Source: Paracoccus yibinensis
Lineage (GTDB): Bacteria; Pseudomonadota; Alphaproteobacteria; Rhodobacterales; Rhodobacteraceae
Length of the DNA: 64,000 nucleotides
Assembly (NCBI RefSeq): GCF_030846195.1
Contig: NZ_JAVCWH010000002.1
Coordinates: forward strand, 643,444-707,443
Reading direction: 5' to 3'
Both the position numbers and the translations under genes were made by a program. The notes under the pieces are model-generated. The model was given only the letters and a program-made list of their open reading frames with translations. It ran no database searches and was not told where the DNA came from. Positions 1-9,667 of this stretch are shown piece by piece (within the stretch, counting starts at the first letter, position 1; each line of letters begins with the position of its first letter).

Positions 1-460
1 TCATGCTGTCCCGCAGGGACTGGGTTTCCATCGTGATCTCGATCAGCTGGCCCGCCTGATTGACGGGAGCGCCGATGACGCGGATCACTTCGTTCCTGCG
101 ATTGAGAAGGGCGCGCAAGGCGTCGTCGATGGACTGGACCACCCCCTGCTCTCGCAAGTCATAGGTCTCTGCCACCGGTCCGGGAAGCTTTGACTGCAGG
201 ACAAGTTGCCGGATGTCGTTGCGGCGCAGCACGACGTTGAAGACCCCGGCATTCTGCAACAGTTCCGATTCCAGATCGTCGGCCAGCGATTCGTCCGATG
301 CCAGCACCGCAAGGCTGGCGATCTGGCCGCGTTCCAGCCGCGATTCGAGATAGTCCAGCCGGAAGCTGGCCAGGGCCGGAAGAAGGATCAGCACTTCGGC
401 AAGCATGACGAAGATGATCGTCAATGCGGCGAATCGGCCAGAGATCGTATTCAGCTTCAT
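1..460 (-). CDS. Sensor histidine kinase-like membrane protein, N-terminal part (cut by window edge)
   Basis: The minus strand from the ATG at 460 is open to the window edge (153 codons seen). Residues about 10-32 form one hydrophobic segment, followed by a charged extracytoplasmic region with no cysteines (residues 33-150). This matches the N-terminal half of a HAMP-type sensor histidine kinase, but no HAMP, H-box or ATPase domain lies inside the window, so the kinase call is an inference from architecture and position. It is divergent from rpmH across a 261-base gap. Confidence 0.6.
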   Translation of the reverse strand, partial: MKLNTISGRFAALTIIFVMLAEVLILLPALASFRLDYLESRLERGQIASLAVLASDESLADDLESELLQNAGVFNVVLRRNDIRQLVLQSKLPGPVAETYDLREQGVVQSIDDALRALLNRRNEVIRVIGAPVNQAGQLIEITMETQSLRDSM

Positions 461-595
461 GTAATTTTGATCGTCAGCGCCCGGGATGGCGCGTGTTTCA
501 GCCTGACCGGCGTGGTTTGCACATCAAACGAATGTGATCTCTCGCAGGTTCCTGCCAAGGAATAAAGCGGTTTGCACCATTATCCGCCTTATCGG

Positions 596-624
596 TTGAC
601 GGCGGGAACCGTCTGATCTATCCA
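596..624 (+). promoter_or_regulatory. Putative sigma-70 promoter of rpmH-rnpA
   Basis: TTGACG (596-601) and TATCCA (619-624) are separated by 17 bases, about 100 bases upstream of the rpmH start. The -35 is one base from consensus and the spacing is ideal. Nothing else was recognised in the 461-721 gap. Confidence 0.5.
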
Positions 625-721
625 GCGGGCTTCGAACAACCGGCGCGTCCGCGCGCAGGGTGGCATCTTGCCATTCCGCGCTGCCGCCCGCCACCCGCAA
701 ACACGACCCCGGAGACTGACC

Positions 722-856
722 ATGAAGCGCACTTATCAACCCTCGAACCTCGTTCGTGCGCGTCGCCACGGCTTTCGCGCCCGCATGGCCACCAGCGGTG
801 GCCGTCGCGTGCTGAACGCCCGCCGCGCCAAGGGCCGCAAGCGCCTGTCGGCTTGA
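722..856 (+). CDS. rpmH: 50S ribosomal protein L34
   Basis: This 44-residue, strongly basic protein starts MKRTYQPS and ends KGRKRLSA, the hallmark ends of bacterial L34, a component of the large ribosomal subunit. The ATG at 722 is chosen because it gives the canonical length; an upstream in-frame start would add 18 non-conserved residues. It heads the conserved rpmH-rnpA-yidD-yidC neighbourhood. Confidence 0.97.
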   Translation: MKRTYQPSNLVRARRHGFRARMATSGGRRVLNARRAKGRKRLSA

Positions 857-899
857 TCCCTTGCGGCGGGACCATCCCGCCGGACCCAAGGCTTTGCCC

Positions 900-1301
900 A
901 TGCCGCCCCTGCCCCATCCCGTTGCCCCCGCGCGACCCACGGATGACGGCACGGCGGCATTTCGCATGTCGATGCCCCCGGTCATCGCCAAGCGCGCCCA
1001 TTTCCTGGCGGCCTCGCGTGCGCTGCGGCAGGGCACGCCCGGCTTTCTGCTGCAAGCACGCGACCGGGGCGATGGCTTGCCGTTCCGGGTGGGCTTCACC
1101 TGCTCCAAGAAGATCGGCAATGCGGTGATGCGCAACCGCGCCAAGCGGCGGTTGCGCGAAGTCGCGCGGCTGCATCTGCCGCAGGGCGCGCAAAGGGGGT
1201 GGGATTATGTGCTGGTGGGCCGCCCCCAGGCGACGATCGACCGCGACTTCGCGGATCTGTGCCGCGACCTGACCACCGCGCTGCGGAAGATCCACCCATG
1301 A
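900..1301 (+). CDS. rnpA: Ribonuclease P protein component
   Basis: RnpA is the basic protein cofactor of RNase P, which removes the 5' leader of tRNA precursors. The family signature is visible near the middle: [20 protein letters not shown] followed by LRE, the RNR RNA-binding helix. The start is uncertain. An in-frame TTG at 861 and an ATG at 966 also exist; ATG 900 gives 133 residues, a normal length. The stop overlaps the yidD start in an ATGA, so the two are translationally coupled. L34 and RnpA are co-transcribed in most bacteria. Confidence 0.93.
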   Translation: MPPLPHPVAPARPTDDGTAAFRMSMPPVIAKRAHFLAASRALRQGTPGFLLQARDRGDGLPFRVGFTCSKKIGNAVMRNRAKRRLREVARLHLPQGAQRGWDYVLVGRPQATIDRDFADLCRDLTTALRKIHP

Positions 1302-1561
1302 CGCCGCTTGCCCACCTTGTTGCGCTGCCGGTGCGCGCTTATCGGCTGGTCGCATCCCCCTGGGTCGGCCATGGCTGCCGCTTCCAGCCGACCTGTTCGG
1401 CCTATGCCCTGGATGCGCTGTCGCGCCATGGCGCCATCCGCGGCACATGGCTGGCTGCCCGGCGCATCGGGCGCTGTCATCCCTGGGGCGGCGCAGGCTA
1501 TGACCCGGTGCCGGGGGCCGATCCAGACCACGAAAGGCAGTCCCATGCTGGACGACACTGA
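1298..1561 (+). CDS. yidD: YidD membrane protein insertion efficiency factor
   Basis: This 87-residue protein carries the YidD core: an amphipathic N-terminal helix followed by the stretch [15 protein letters not shown] and the [13 protein letters not shown] tail. YidD is a small peripheral inner-membrane protein that assists YidC-dependent insertion. It overlaps rnpA by four bases and ttcA by 17 bases. The ttcA insertion between yidD and yidC is a local feature of this lineage. Confidence 0.92.
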   Translation: MTPLAHLVALPVRAYRLVASPWVGHGCRFQPTCSAYALDALSRHGAIRGTWLAARRIGRCHPWGGAGYDPVPGADPDHERQSHAGRH

Positions 1562-2417
1562 CGACCTGGCCGAGATTCACCCGTTGTTCGCGGGCGCCCC
1601 CTCCTCGACCGAGTTCCGCAAGCTGCGCAAGCGGCTGGTTCGCGAAACCCGCGCCGCGATCGAGGATTACGGCATGATCCGGCCCGGCGACCGCTGGCTG
1701 GTGTGCCTCTCGGGCGGCAAGGACAGCTATACCCTGCTGGCGGTTCTGCACGAGCTGAAATGGCGCGGGCTGCTGCCGGTGGATCTGCTGGCCTGCAACC
1801 TGGATCAGGGCCAGCCGAACTTTCCGGCGACAGTGCTGCCGAAGTTCCTGACGGAACGCGGCGTGGCGCACCGGATCGAATACCAGGACACCTATTCCAT
1901 CGTCACGGACAAGATCGCGCCGGGCGGCACCATGTGTTCGCTATGCTCGCGTCTGCGCCGGGGAAACCTTTATCGCATCGCACGCGAGGAAGGCTGTTCG
2001 GCGGTGGTCCTGGGCCATCACCGCGACGACATCCTGGAAACCTTCTTCATGAACCTGTTCCACGGCGGCAGGCTGGCGACCATGCCGCCGAAGCTGCTGA
2101 ATGAGGACGGCGATCTGACCGTGCTGCGTCCCCTGGCCTATGTGGCCGAGGCCGATTGCGAACGGTTTTCCCGCGCGATGAACTATCCCATCATCCCCTG
2201 CGACCTGTGCGGCAGCCAGGAAGGCTTGCAGCGCGTTCAGGTCAAGCGGCTGCTGGACGAATGGGAATCGCGCACGCCGGGCCGGCGCCAGGTGATGTTC
2301 CGGGCGCTGATGAACGTGCGTCCCTCGCATCTGCTGGACCCGAAGCTGTTTGACTTTGCCGCGCTGTTCCCCGGGGACGCCGCGGAACCCGCGGACGACA
2401 TCCCGCGCCTCAGGTAG
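1545..2417 (+). CDS. ttcA: tRNA 2-thiocytidine(32) synthetase TtcA
   Basis: TtcA installs the 2-thio group on cytidine 32 of tRNA using ATP and an iron-sulfur cluster. The PP-loop SGGKDS lies at residues 56-61. The cluster cysteines are visible as C131 and C134 (CSLC) and C222 in the PCDLCGSQ motif. The 290-residue length is normal. The start at ATG 1545 lies inside the end of yidD; the open frame extends far upstream through yidD sequence but has no homology there. Confidence 0.95.
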   Translation: MLDDTDDLAEIHPLFAGAPSSTEFRKLRKRLVRETRAAIEDYGMIRPGDRWLVCLSGGKDSYTLLAVLHELKWRGLLPVDLLACNLDQGQPNFPATVLPKFLTERGVAHRIEYQDTYSIVTDKIAPGGTMCSLCSRLRRGNLYRIAREEGCSAVVLGHHRDDILETFFMNLFHGGRLATMPPKLLNEDGDLTVLRPLAYVAEADCERFSRAMNYPIIPCDLCGSQEGLQRVQVKRLLDEWESRTPGRRQVMFRALMNVRPSHLLDPKLFDFAALFPGDAAEPADDIPRLR

Positions 2418-2525
2418 GCGCCTGCGAATACCGTGCGGATACTGGCCCGCCGGCCAAATCCGCTTGACCTTTAAGCGCCCCTTCTGTTGAAGCGGCGCGA
2501 CGGACGCGACAAGGCTGGTAGGCAC

Positions 2526-4355
2526 ATGGAAGACAACAACCGCAATCTGATCCTGGCGACGGTCCTGTCGTTCCTGGTGATCCTGGTTTGGTACACGGTC
2601 TTTGCGCCCGAGCCGCCCGTGCCCACGGAGCAGCCGGTCGCGGTGGAAACCCAGACCCAGGATGTGCCGCTGGCCAATACCGAAAGCAGCACCCTGCCCG
2701 CTGACCTGGGCACGCCCGCCGACGCCACCCCGCAAGCCGGACGGGTCGAGATCCAGACGCCGTCGCTTTCGGGCTCGATCTCTCTGGCCGGTGGCCGGAT
2801 CGACGACCTGCTGCTGACGAAATACCGCGAGACGCTGGACGAGGACTCGCCCAATGTCCGCCTGCTGTCGCCGTCGTCGGCCACCGCCACCGATGCCATC
2901 CAGACCGGCGCGTCCAAGCCCTATTACGCAGTCTATGGCTGGACCCCTGGACCGGGCGTCGATCCCTCGCTGGTTCCCGGCCCCTCGACCGTCTGGACGG
3001 TAGAATCGGGCGACACGCTGGCACCCGGCCAGCCGGTCACGCTGGCCTGGGACAACGGCGCGGGCCAGATCTTCCGCCGCACCTTCTCGGTGGACGAGAA
3101 CTATCTGTTCACCGTCGGCCACAGCCTGCAGAACAATGGCGACACGGCCTTCACTGCCGCGCCCTATGGCATCATCGCGCGCCACGGCCGCCCCGACACC
3201 CAGAACTTCTTCGTGCTGCACGAAGGCGCTGTCGGGATGCACGACGGCACGCTGACCGAACTGAAATACGACAATATCGCCGAACTGGACCCCCTCGAGC
3301 GTGAAGGCATCGCGGTAAAGAACGAGGTCAACAGCAACGGTTGGATCGGATTCACCGACAAGTACTGGATGACCACGCTGGCGCCCGCCCCGGGCCAGGC
3401 CTTCACCTCGGTCGTGAAATACGTCGAAGGCGCGGACATCTTCCAGACCGAAGCCCGCTATCCGATGCAGACGGTGCAGCCGGGCACCCAGGTCAGCGCC
3501 GAAAGCTATCTGTTCGCCGGCGCGAAGGTCTGGGAGGTGATCAACGCCTATGAGGAAAATCCCGGCATCCAGGGCTTTGTCGATTCCATCGACTGGGGCT
3601 GGTTCTACTTCCTGACCAAGCCCATCTTCCGCCTGCTGCACTGGCTGCATGGCATGATCGGCAACATGGGCTGGTCGATCATCGCGCTGACCTTCATCCT
3701 CAAGACGCTGGTCTTCCCGCTGGCGCGCAAGTCCTACATCTCGATGGCGAAGATGAAGGAACTGCAGCCTCAGATGGAGGCGCTGAAGGAACGCACCGGC
3801 GACGACCGCATGAAGTTCCAGAAAGAGATGATGGAGCTTTACAAGCGCGAGAAGGTGAACCCCGCCGCGGGCTGCCTTCCGGTGCTGCTGCAGATCCCGA
3901 TCTTCTTCGCGCTCTACAAGGTGATCTTCGTCACCATCGAACTGCGCCACGCGCCCTGGATCGGCTGGATCCACGACCTTGCCGCGCCCGATCCCTCGTC
4001 GCTGCTGAACCTGTTCGGGCTGCTGCCCTTCGCGCCCCCGGCGCAAGGCACGCTGCTGCATTCGCTGTCGCTGCCGGCACTGGCGATCGTCCTGGGGATC
4101 AGCATGTGGCTGCAACAGCGCCTGAACCCGACCCCGGCCGATCCGGCACAGAAGATGATCTTCGCCTGGATGCCCTGGATCTTCATGTTCATGCTGGGCG
4201 GCTTCGCCTCGGGCCTGGTGCTCTACTGGATCACCAACAACCTGATCACGATCGCGCAGCAGTACACGATCATGTCGATGCACGGCCACCGGCCCGACCT
4301 GTTCGGCAACATCAAGTCCTCGATCCCGGCGCGACCGAAGAAGGGCAGCAAGTGA
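2526..4355 (+). CDS. yidC: Membrane protein insertase YidC
   Basis: This 609-residue YidC has the proteobacterial layout: an N-terminal membrane anchor (residues 6-22), a large periplasmic beta domain to about 350, and the conserved five-helix insertase core in the C-terminal third. The core includes the cytoplasmic helical hairpin rich in K and E (about 400-460) and the PVLLQIPIFFALYKV segment. It inserts inner-membrane proteins alone or with SecYEG. ATG 2526 is used because it opens directly onto the anchor. Its stop overlaps the next GTG start. Confidence 0.97.
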   Translation: MEDNNRNLILATVLSFLVILVWYTVFAPEPPVPTEQPVAVETQTQDVPLANTESSTLPADLGTPADATPQAGRVEIQTPSLSGSISLAGGRIDDLLLTKYRETLDEDSPNVRLLSPSSATATDAIQTGASKPYYAVYGWTPGPGVDPSLVPGPSTVWTVESGDTLAPGQPVTLAWDNGAGQIFRRTFSVDENYLFTVGHSLQNNGDTAFTAAPYGIIARHGRPDTQNFFVLHEGAVGMHDGTLTELKYDNIAELDPLEREGIAVKNEVNSNGWIGFTDKYWMTTLAPAPGQAFTSVVKYVEGADIFQTEARYPMQTVQPGTQVSAESYLFAGAKVWEVINAYEENPGIQGFVDSIDWGWFYFLTKPIFRLLHWLHGMIGNMGWSIIALTFILKTLVFPLARKSYISMAKMKELQPQMEALKERTGDDRMKFQKEMMELYKREKVNPAAGCLPVLLQIPIFFALYKVIFVTIELRHAPWIGWIHDLAAPDPSSLLNLFGLLPFAPPAQGTLLHSLSLPALAIVLGISMWLQQRLNPTPADPAQKMIFAWMPWIFMFMLGGFASGLVLYWITNNLITIAQQYTIMSMHGHRPDLFGNIKSSIPARPKKGSK

Positions 4356-5113
4356 CGGCGCGTCTGGCCCATATCCGCCGCCACCCGATCAAGTCGATCG
4401 GCGGAGAGGGGCTGGACCGCGTGACCCTGTCAGCCGCCCGCCGCCTGCCGGGCGACCGGGAATGGGCCGTGCTGACCGAGGCGGGCGAACGGAACGCCCA
4501 AGCCAGCCAGACAGCGGGGCAGCCTGACCGCTGGCTGCCCAAGTCCTGCTTCGTGCGCGGCGTCCAATCGCCGCAGGTCCAGGCCATCAGCGGCGGCTGG
4601 TCCGACGGGCGGCTGGTGCTGCGCCAGCCGACGCAGCCGGATCTGGTGATCGACCCGGAAACCGGGGGCGACCGCCTGATCGAATGGCTGCGCCCCCTGT
4701 GGCCCGCCAACGCCCCCGGCCCCACCCGCCTTGTGCACGGGGCGGCGATCTGGACCGACCAGAAATGGCCCTGGATCTCGATCCTGTCGCTGGCAAGCCT
4801 TGCCGATCTTGAAGCCTGCACCGGCCAGACCCTGGGGCTGCACCGCTGGCGCGGCAACCTGTGGGTGGACGGCTGGCAGCCCTGGGCCGAGCGCCATCTG
4901 ATCGGCCAGATCATCAGCATCGGTGACGTGGAGCTGCGCGTCACCCAGCATATCGGCCGCTGCGAGGCGACAAGCGCCAACACCGACACCGGGGAAAACG
5001 ACATCGACATGCTGGACAGCCTGGAACGCCTTTACGGCCATACCGACTTCGGCATCTTCGCCGAAGTCGTGACCGGCGGCGACATCGCCCTGGGCGACGA
5101 GGTGACGGCATGA
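4352..5113 (+). CDS. MOSC domain protein
   Basis: This 253-residue protein begins with the N-terminal beta-barrel segment ARLAHIRRHPIKSIGG typical of MOSC proteins. Its C-terminal half holds a MOSC domain with the conserved cysteine in VTQHIGRCEATSANTDTG. MOSC domains bind molybdenum cofactor or carry sulfur; the substrate of this branch is not known. The GTG start at 4352 overlaps the yidC stop, and its own stop overlaps the engB ATG. It is therefore the middle gene of a coupled yidC-MOSC-engB unit. Confidence 0.85.
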   Translation: MTARLAHIRRHPIKSIGGEGLDRVTLSAARRLPGDREWAVLTEAGERNAQASQTAGQPDRWLPKSCFVRGVQSPQVQAISGGWSDGRLVLRQPTQPDLVIDPETGGDRLIEWLRPLWPANAPGPTRLVHGAAIWTDQKWPWISILSLASLADLEACTGQTLGLHRWRGNLWVDGWQPWAERHLIGQIISIGDVELRVTQHIGRCEATSANTDTGENDIDMLDSLERLYGHTDFGIFAEVVTGGDIALGDEVTA

Positions 5114-5760
5114 AGGTCGCCTTCCCCGTCGCCCCCGAACCCGATGCCGAGGTGGCCGAGGCCGCACGCCTGCTGTTCGCCGGTCCCGTCGATTTCCTCA
5201 AGGGCGTGGTCGCCATGGACGGGTTGCCCCCCGCCGACCGCCCCGAGGTCTGCTTCGCCGGACGCAGCAACGCGGGCAAGTCCAGCCTGATCAACGCCCT
5301 GACCGGCCGCAAGGGGCTGGCCCGCGCCTCGAACACGCCGGGCCGGACGCAAGAGATCAACTATTTCACCCTGGGCGAGCACAGCTACCTGGTCGACCTT
5401 CCAGGCTATGGCTTTGCCAAGGCGCCCGTCGCCGTGGTCGCCAAGTGGCAGGCGCTGCTGAAGAACTATCTCGCCGGACGTCCGACGCTGCGACGCGCCT
5501 TTTGCCTGATCGATTCGCGCCACGGCGTGAAACCCGTCGATCACGAGATCATGACCCTGCTGGACAAGTCCGCCGTGCCCTTCCAGGTCGTGCTGACCAA
5601 GGCCGACAAGCTTGGGCCGAACGCGATCAAGCCGGTGCTGGAGCAGGTCGAAACGGAATTGCAAAAGCATCCCGCGGCCTTTCCGCAGATTGTCGTGACC
5701 TCGTCCGAAAAGGGCCAGGGCATCGCCACGCTTCGGGCGATCATCTCCGGCCTGGACTAA
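5110..5760 (+). CDS. engB: Ribosome biogenesis GTP-binding protein YihA/EngB
   Basis: This is a TRAFAC-class GTPase needed for 50S assembly. The G1 motif GRSNAGKSS lies at residues 51-59, followed by G2 NTPGRTQ, G3 DLPGYG, G4 TKADK and a G5-like SSEKGQG. The 216-residue length is typical. It overlaps the MOSC gene by four bases. A 15-base tandem repeat runs across its stop codon. Confidence 0.95.
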   Translation: MKVAFPVAPEPDAEVAEAARLLFAGPVDFLKGVVAMDGLPPADRPEVCFAGRSNAGKSSLINALTGRKGLARASNTPGRTQEINYFTLGEHSYLVDLPGYGFAKAPVAVVAKWQALLKNYLAGRPTLRRAFCLIDSRHGVKPVDHEIMTLLDKSAVPFQVVLTKADKLGPNAIKPVLEQVETELQKHPAAFPQIVVTSSEKGQGIATLRAIISGLD

Positions 5761-5796
5761 GCGCGTCTGGACTGAACCCGTCTGGACTGATCCGGC
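5752..5796 (+). repeat. 15-base tandem repeat over the engB stop
   Basis: CTGGACT recurs at 5752, 5767 and 5782 with a 15-base period, giving about 2.6 copies. The first copy contains the engB TAA. Because the period is a multiple of three, the next two copies place in-frame TGA codons behind it, so engB has three successive stops. Confidence 0.8.
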
Positions 5797-5838
5797 GCAG
5801 CGTCCTAGGGTCCCCCCGTCGAAGAAGGGCCTTCAAGG

Positions 5839-6753
5839 ATGAGAACGCAGAACATGAACCGCGACTGGACCGCCACCGCCAGAACCCTGTCCGAGGCCCT
5901 GCCCTATCTGCAACGCTATTCCGGCGCGGTCGTCGTCGTGAAGTTCGGCGGCAATGCCATGGGCGACGATGACGCCATGGCCGAATTCGCCCGCGACATC
6001 GTGCTGATGAAGCAGGTGGGCATGAACCCGGTCGTCTGCCACGGCGGAGGCCCGATGATCAACGAACTGCTGGGCAAGCTTGGCATCGAAAGCACCTTCG
6101 TGCGCGGCAAGCGCGTGACCACCAAGGAAACGGTGGAAGTCGTGGAAATGGTGCTGTCCGGTTTGGTGAACAAGCGCATTGTCCAAGCCATCAACGACGC
6201 GGGCGGTCGCGCCGTGGGCATCAGCGGCAAGGACGACGACCTGATGGTCTGCGAGGCGGACGACCCCGAGCTGGGCTTCGTCGGCCGCCCGATCGAGATG
6301 AACGTCCAGATCATCCGAGACCTTTACAAGGCGGGCCTGATCCCGGTCATCGCCCCCGTTGCCACCGGCATGGCCGACAACGAGACCTTCAACGTCAACG
6401 GCGACACAGCCGCGGGCGCCATCGCGGGCGCGCTGCGGGCCGACCGCCTGCTGCTGCTGACCGACGTGGCCGGCGTCAAGGACAAGAACGGCGAGGTCCT
6501 GACCCAGCTTCATCCCGACCAGGTGCGCGAGATGATCGCCGACGGCACCATCGCGGGTGGCATGATCCCCAAGACGGAAACCGCCCTGAAGGCGCTGGAG
6601 GACGGTGTGCGCGCCGTGGTGATCCTGGACGGGCGCGTTCCCAATGCAAGCCTTCTGGAACTGTTCACCGAACACGGGGCGGGCAGCCTGATCCGGTCCA
6701 CCCCGCCCAGCACCCGGCCGCGCGGCCTGCGGCAGGGCGACGCCTCGTTGTAA
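5839..6753 (+). CDS. argB: Acetylglutamate kinase
   Basis: ArgB phosphorylates N-acetyl-L-glutamate in arginine synthesis. Amino-acid kinase features are clear: [11 protein letters not shown] near residue 35, the HGGGPMIN glycine loop, the SGKDDDL region, and [11 protein letters not shown] near the C-terminus. The N-terminal helix before the core (residues 8-30) is of the type found in arginine-inhibitable hexameric enzymes, so feedback inhibition by arginine is likely. Starts at 5839 and 5854 are both possible; the second begins MNRDWTATA. Confidence 0.96.
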   Translation: MRTQNMNRDWTATARTLSEALPYLQRYSGAVVVVKFGGNAMGDDDAMAEFARDIVLMKQVGMNPVVCHGGGPMINELLGKLGIESTFVRGKRVTTKETVEVVEMVLSGLVNKRIVQAINDAGGRAVGISGKDDDLMVCEADDPELGFVGRPIEMNVQIIRDLYKAGLIPVIAPVATGMADNETFNVNGDTAAGAIAGALRADRLLLLTDVAGVKDKNGEVLTQLHPDQVREMIADGTIAGGMIPKTETALKALEDGVRAVVILDGRVPNASLLELFTEHGAGSLIRSTPPSTRPRGLRQGDASL

Positions 6754-6827
6754 GACCACGCCTTGCCGAACGCGCAGGGGAATGGCAGGCTGCGCCCATA
6801 TCGGCTGAAAACGGGGGCTGCCTGCAC

Positions 6828-7346
6828 ATGACACCGCTTGGACATCGACGGCTGATCCTGACGCGCCATGCCAAGTCGGCCTGGGATGATCCGGCATTGC
6901 CCGATCACGACCGCCCGCTGAACGACCGGGGCCGCAGATCGGCCCGGGCGCTTGGCGACTGGCTCGCCTCGCGCGGGTACGAGCCGGAGGAGGTCTTGTG
7001 TTCGTCCGCCGTCCGCACCCAGGAAACCTGGTCAATGGTCGCCAGCGCGGCGCTCGAGGTTCGGCCCGTGATGCGGATCGAGGCAGGGCTTTACCAGGCC
7101 GGTCCCGAAAAGATGCTGTCGATCCTGAAGACCGCCACCCATCCGACGGTGATGATGCTTGGCCACAATCCCGGCATCTCGGAACTGGCGGCGCTTCTGC
7201 CCGCGCGCCTGCCGCTGGACCCGGATTTCCGCCGCTATCCGACCGGCGCCACCCTGGTCGTGGATTTCCAGGTCGATGATTGGAGCCAGGTCGAACCCGG
7301 CCAGGGCAGCGTGATGGACTTCGTGCGCCTCGACGGCCGGGGCTGA
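6828..7346 (+). CDS. SixA-like histidine phosphatase family protein
   Basis: This 172-residue protein has the RHG-type catalytic motif TRHAKS (R13, H14). It also has SSAVRTQET and the second histidine in MMLGHNPGISEL, as in SixA, which removes phosphate from histidine phosphotransfer domains. The target here is unknown; SixA-like enzymes in alphaproteobacteria are often separate from any kinase. It converges on aapP. Confidence 0.85.
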   Translation: MTPLGHRRLILTRHAKSAWDDPALPDHDRPLNDRGRRSARALGDWLASRGYEPEEVLCSSAVRTQETWSMVASAALEVRPVMRIEAGLYQAGPEKMLSILKTATHPTVMMLGHNPGISELAALLPARLPLDPDFRRYPTGATLVVDFQVDDWSQVEPGQGSVMDFVRLDGRG

Positions 7347-7385
7347 CCCCACCTCATCTTCTGTGCAGAAATATCCCACGGGGGT

Positions 7386-7406
7386 CCGGGGGTGTGAAAC
7401 CCCCGG
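7386..7406. terminator. Possible bidirectional terminator between converging genes
   Basis: CCGGGGGT and ACCCCCGG form an 8-bp stem with a 5-base loop between the ends of the SixA-like gene and aapP. Neither strand has a clear T-run after the stem, so termination is only inferred from position. Confidence 0.4.
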
Positions 7407-7415
7407 CCTTGCGGC

Positions 7416-8201
7416 CTAGTGCCCCAGGATCTGGCTCAGGAACAGCTTGGTCCGTTCCGACTTGGGATTGTTGAAGAACTCTTTCGGTTCGTTCTGTTCG
7501 ACGATCTGGCCCTGATCCATGAAGATCACCCGGTTGGCGACCGCCTGGGCGAAGCCCATCTCGTGCGTGACGCACAGCATGGTCATGCCTTCCTCGGCCA
7601 GCTCGATCATGGTGTCGAGGACTTCCTTGATCATTTCAGGGTCCAGCGCCGATGTCGGCTCGTCGAACAGCATGATCCGGGGTTGCATGCACAGTGACCG
7701 CGCAATGGCGACGCGCTGCTGCTGGCCCCCCGACAACTGGCCCGGATACTTGTGCGCCTGTTCGGGGATCTTGACCTTTTCCAGAAAGCGCATCGCGGTT
7801 TCCTCGGCCTGGCGGCGCGGCACCTTGCGCACCCAGATGGGCGCCAGGGTGCAGTTCTCCATCACCGTCAGATGCGGGAACAGGTTGAAGTGCTGGAACA
7901 CCATTCCGACTTCGGATCTTACCTTGTCGATGTTCTTGATGTCATTGGTCAGTTCGATCCCGTCCACGACGATATGGCCGGACTGATGTTCCTCAAGCCG
8001 GTTGATGCAGCGGATCAGGGTGGACTTGCCCGATCCCGAAGGACCGGCGATCACGATGCGTTCGCCCTGATGCACGGTCAGGTCGATGTCGCGCAGCACA
8101 TGGAACGAACCGTACCACTTGTTCATGTTGCGGATGTCGATCGCGACCTCGTCGCTGACCTGCATTTGGCTGCGGTCGATGGGGCGGGTGTTGTCGCTCA
8201 T
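7416..8201 (-). CDS. aapP: General L-amino acid ABC transporter ATP-binding protein AapP
   Basis: This 261-residue ATPase powers the AapJQMP importer. Walker A is GPSGSGKST at residues 53-61, the signature is LSGGQQQR, and Walker B is [13 protein letters not shown]. It belongs to the polar amino acid (GlnQ/HisP) subfamily. It is the last gene of the operon, 10 bases downstream of aapM. Confidence 0.95.
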   Translation of the reverse strand: MSDNTRPIDRSQMQVSDEVAIDIRNMNKWYGSFHVLRDIDLTVHQGERIVIAGPSGSGKSTLIRCINRLEEHQSGHIVVDGIELTNDIKNIDKVRSEVGMVFQHFNLFPHLTVMENCTLAPIWVRKVPRRQAEETAMRFLEKVKIPEQAHKYPGQLSGGQQQRVAIARSLCMQPRIMLFDEPTSALDPEMIKEVLDTMIELAEEGMTMLCVTHEMGFAQAVANRVIFMDQGQIVEQNEPKEFFNNPKSERTKLFLSQILGH

Positions 8202-8211
8202 GGCGGTGTCC

Positions 8212-9666
8212 TTACCTGTGGTCGCGGGCCAGCCGGCGTTCGAGATACATCGAATAGCGCGACATGCCGAAACAGATCAGAAAGAAGATGAAGCCGACGA
8301 AGATATACGGCTCCCAGTAGATGCCCTTCCAGGAGGTGCTGGCCCGCACCGCGTCCGACATGGATTTCAGCGGATCATACAAGCCCACGAATGTCACCAG
8401 CGTGGTGTCCTTGAACATGCCGATGAAGGTGGACACGATGCCGGGGATCGAGATCTTCAGCGCCTGCGGCAGCACGATCAATCGTTGCGCCTTCCAATAG
8501 TCCAGGCCCAGGGCGTCCGCGGCCTCGTATTGACCTTTCGGCAGCGCGGCAAGGCCACCCCGGATCACCTCGGCCATGTAAGCGGCGGCGAACAGCGTCA
8601 CCATGATGATCACGCGCAGGATGATGTCGAAATTGGTGCCAGGGGGCAGGAAATAGTTCAGCAGCAGGGATGCCACGAACAGAAGCGCGATCAGCGGCAC
8701 GCCCCGGATGAACTCGATGAAGATGACCGCCAGCGATTTCACCAGGAACATGTCCGACCGCCGCGCCAGCGCCAGGACGATGCCCAGCGGCAGCGACAGC
8801 GCGATCCCGGAAACGCCGATGGTAACCGACAGCAGGAATCCCCCGAAGCGGTCGGATGTGACGGCCGGGATAGAGAACGAGACGATGCTTTCGGCATCCC
8901 GCGCGGCCTCGCCTGCATAGCCGATCCACCACAGCACCGGGATGACCAAGGCGGCGACAATGGCCGCCAGGCTGGAGAAGGGATGCATCACCCGCCAGGC
9001 GATCCATCCCAGCACCGGCCCGACCAGCACCATGATCGGTCCCCAGGCCGATCCGCCCCACAGGAACCAGACCCCCATCAGAGGATAAAGGATGGAAAAG
9101 ACCAGCAGCCAGGCCGGGTGGCGTTCCGACACCAGCAGCGCGCCCAGGAAGACGACCGCGGCGAAAGCCAGCCAGAGGGCGGGCGCATCAAGCATCACCA
9201 TCAGCCACAGCGTCATCAGGGCCGCCAACCCCAGCACGATGCGCCGGATCTGGGCGGCTTCCGAAAACAGCACAGGGGCAAGCGCCACGAACAGCAACCC
9301 GAAGGCCATGGTCGGGCGCCAGTAAAGCTCGGGCGGGTAGAAGCCATAGACATATTGGTTCCAGCGTTCACGGATCACTGCCCAGCAAGCGCCGCGCGCG
9401 CCCTCGCCCCAGGTTTCGGCGATGATCTGCCGGCATTCGGACAGGCTGCCCGCGTTCCAGATGGAATGGGCGAACCAGTCCCAGAAATGGCTGACCAGGA
9501 ACCACACGATCAGGATGCCCAGAATGGTCAGGACCGTGTTCACCGGACCCGAGAACAGGTTTTCACGCAGCCAGCGGACCGCCCCGGCTTCCCTTATCGG
9601 CGGCTCTGCCGGGGGCAGCATGGTGTCGCGGACGAAGGGGACAGTCTGGGCATGGGTATCGCTCAT
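8212..9666 (-). CDS. aapM: General L-amino acid ABC transporter permease AapM
   Basis: This 484-residue permease is much longer than a His/Glu-type permease. Several extra N-terminal membrane helices (residues 35-240) precede the conserved binding-protein-dependent domain, with the EAA-type loop at [23 protein letters not shown]. This long form is typical of AapM, which pairs with AapQ in the inner membrane. It is separated from aapQ by one base. Confidence 0.94.
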   Translation of the reverse strand: MSDTHAQTVPFVRDTMLPPAEPPIREAGAVRWLRENLFSGPVNTVLTILGILIVWFLVSHFWDWFAHSIWNAGSLSECRQIIAETWGEGARGACWAVIRERWNQYVYGFYPPELYWRPTMAFGLLFVALAPVLFSEAAQIRRIVLGLAALMTLWLMVMLDAPALWLAFAAVVFLGALLVSERHPAWLLVFSILYPLMGVWFLWGGSAWGPIMVLVGPVLGWIAWRVMHPFSSLAAIVAALVIPVLWWIGYAGEAARDAESIVSFSIPAVTSDRFGGFLLSVTIGVSGIALSLPLGIVLALARRSDMFLVKSLAVIFIEFIRGVPLIALLFVASLLLNYFLPPGTNFDIILRVIIMVTLFAAAYMAEVIRGGLAALPKGQYEAADALGLDYWKAQRLIVLPQALKISIPGIVSTFIGMFKDTTLVTFVGLYDPLKSMSDAVRASTSWKGIYWEPYIFVGFIFFLICFGMSRYSMYLERRLARDHR

Positions 9667-9667
9667 C

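Noticed and set aside
1941..4289. A 782-codon minus-strand frame opposite ttcA and yidC
   Set aside because: Antisense to two clear genes, no motif, no ribosome-binding site.
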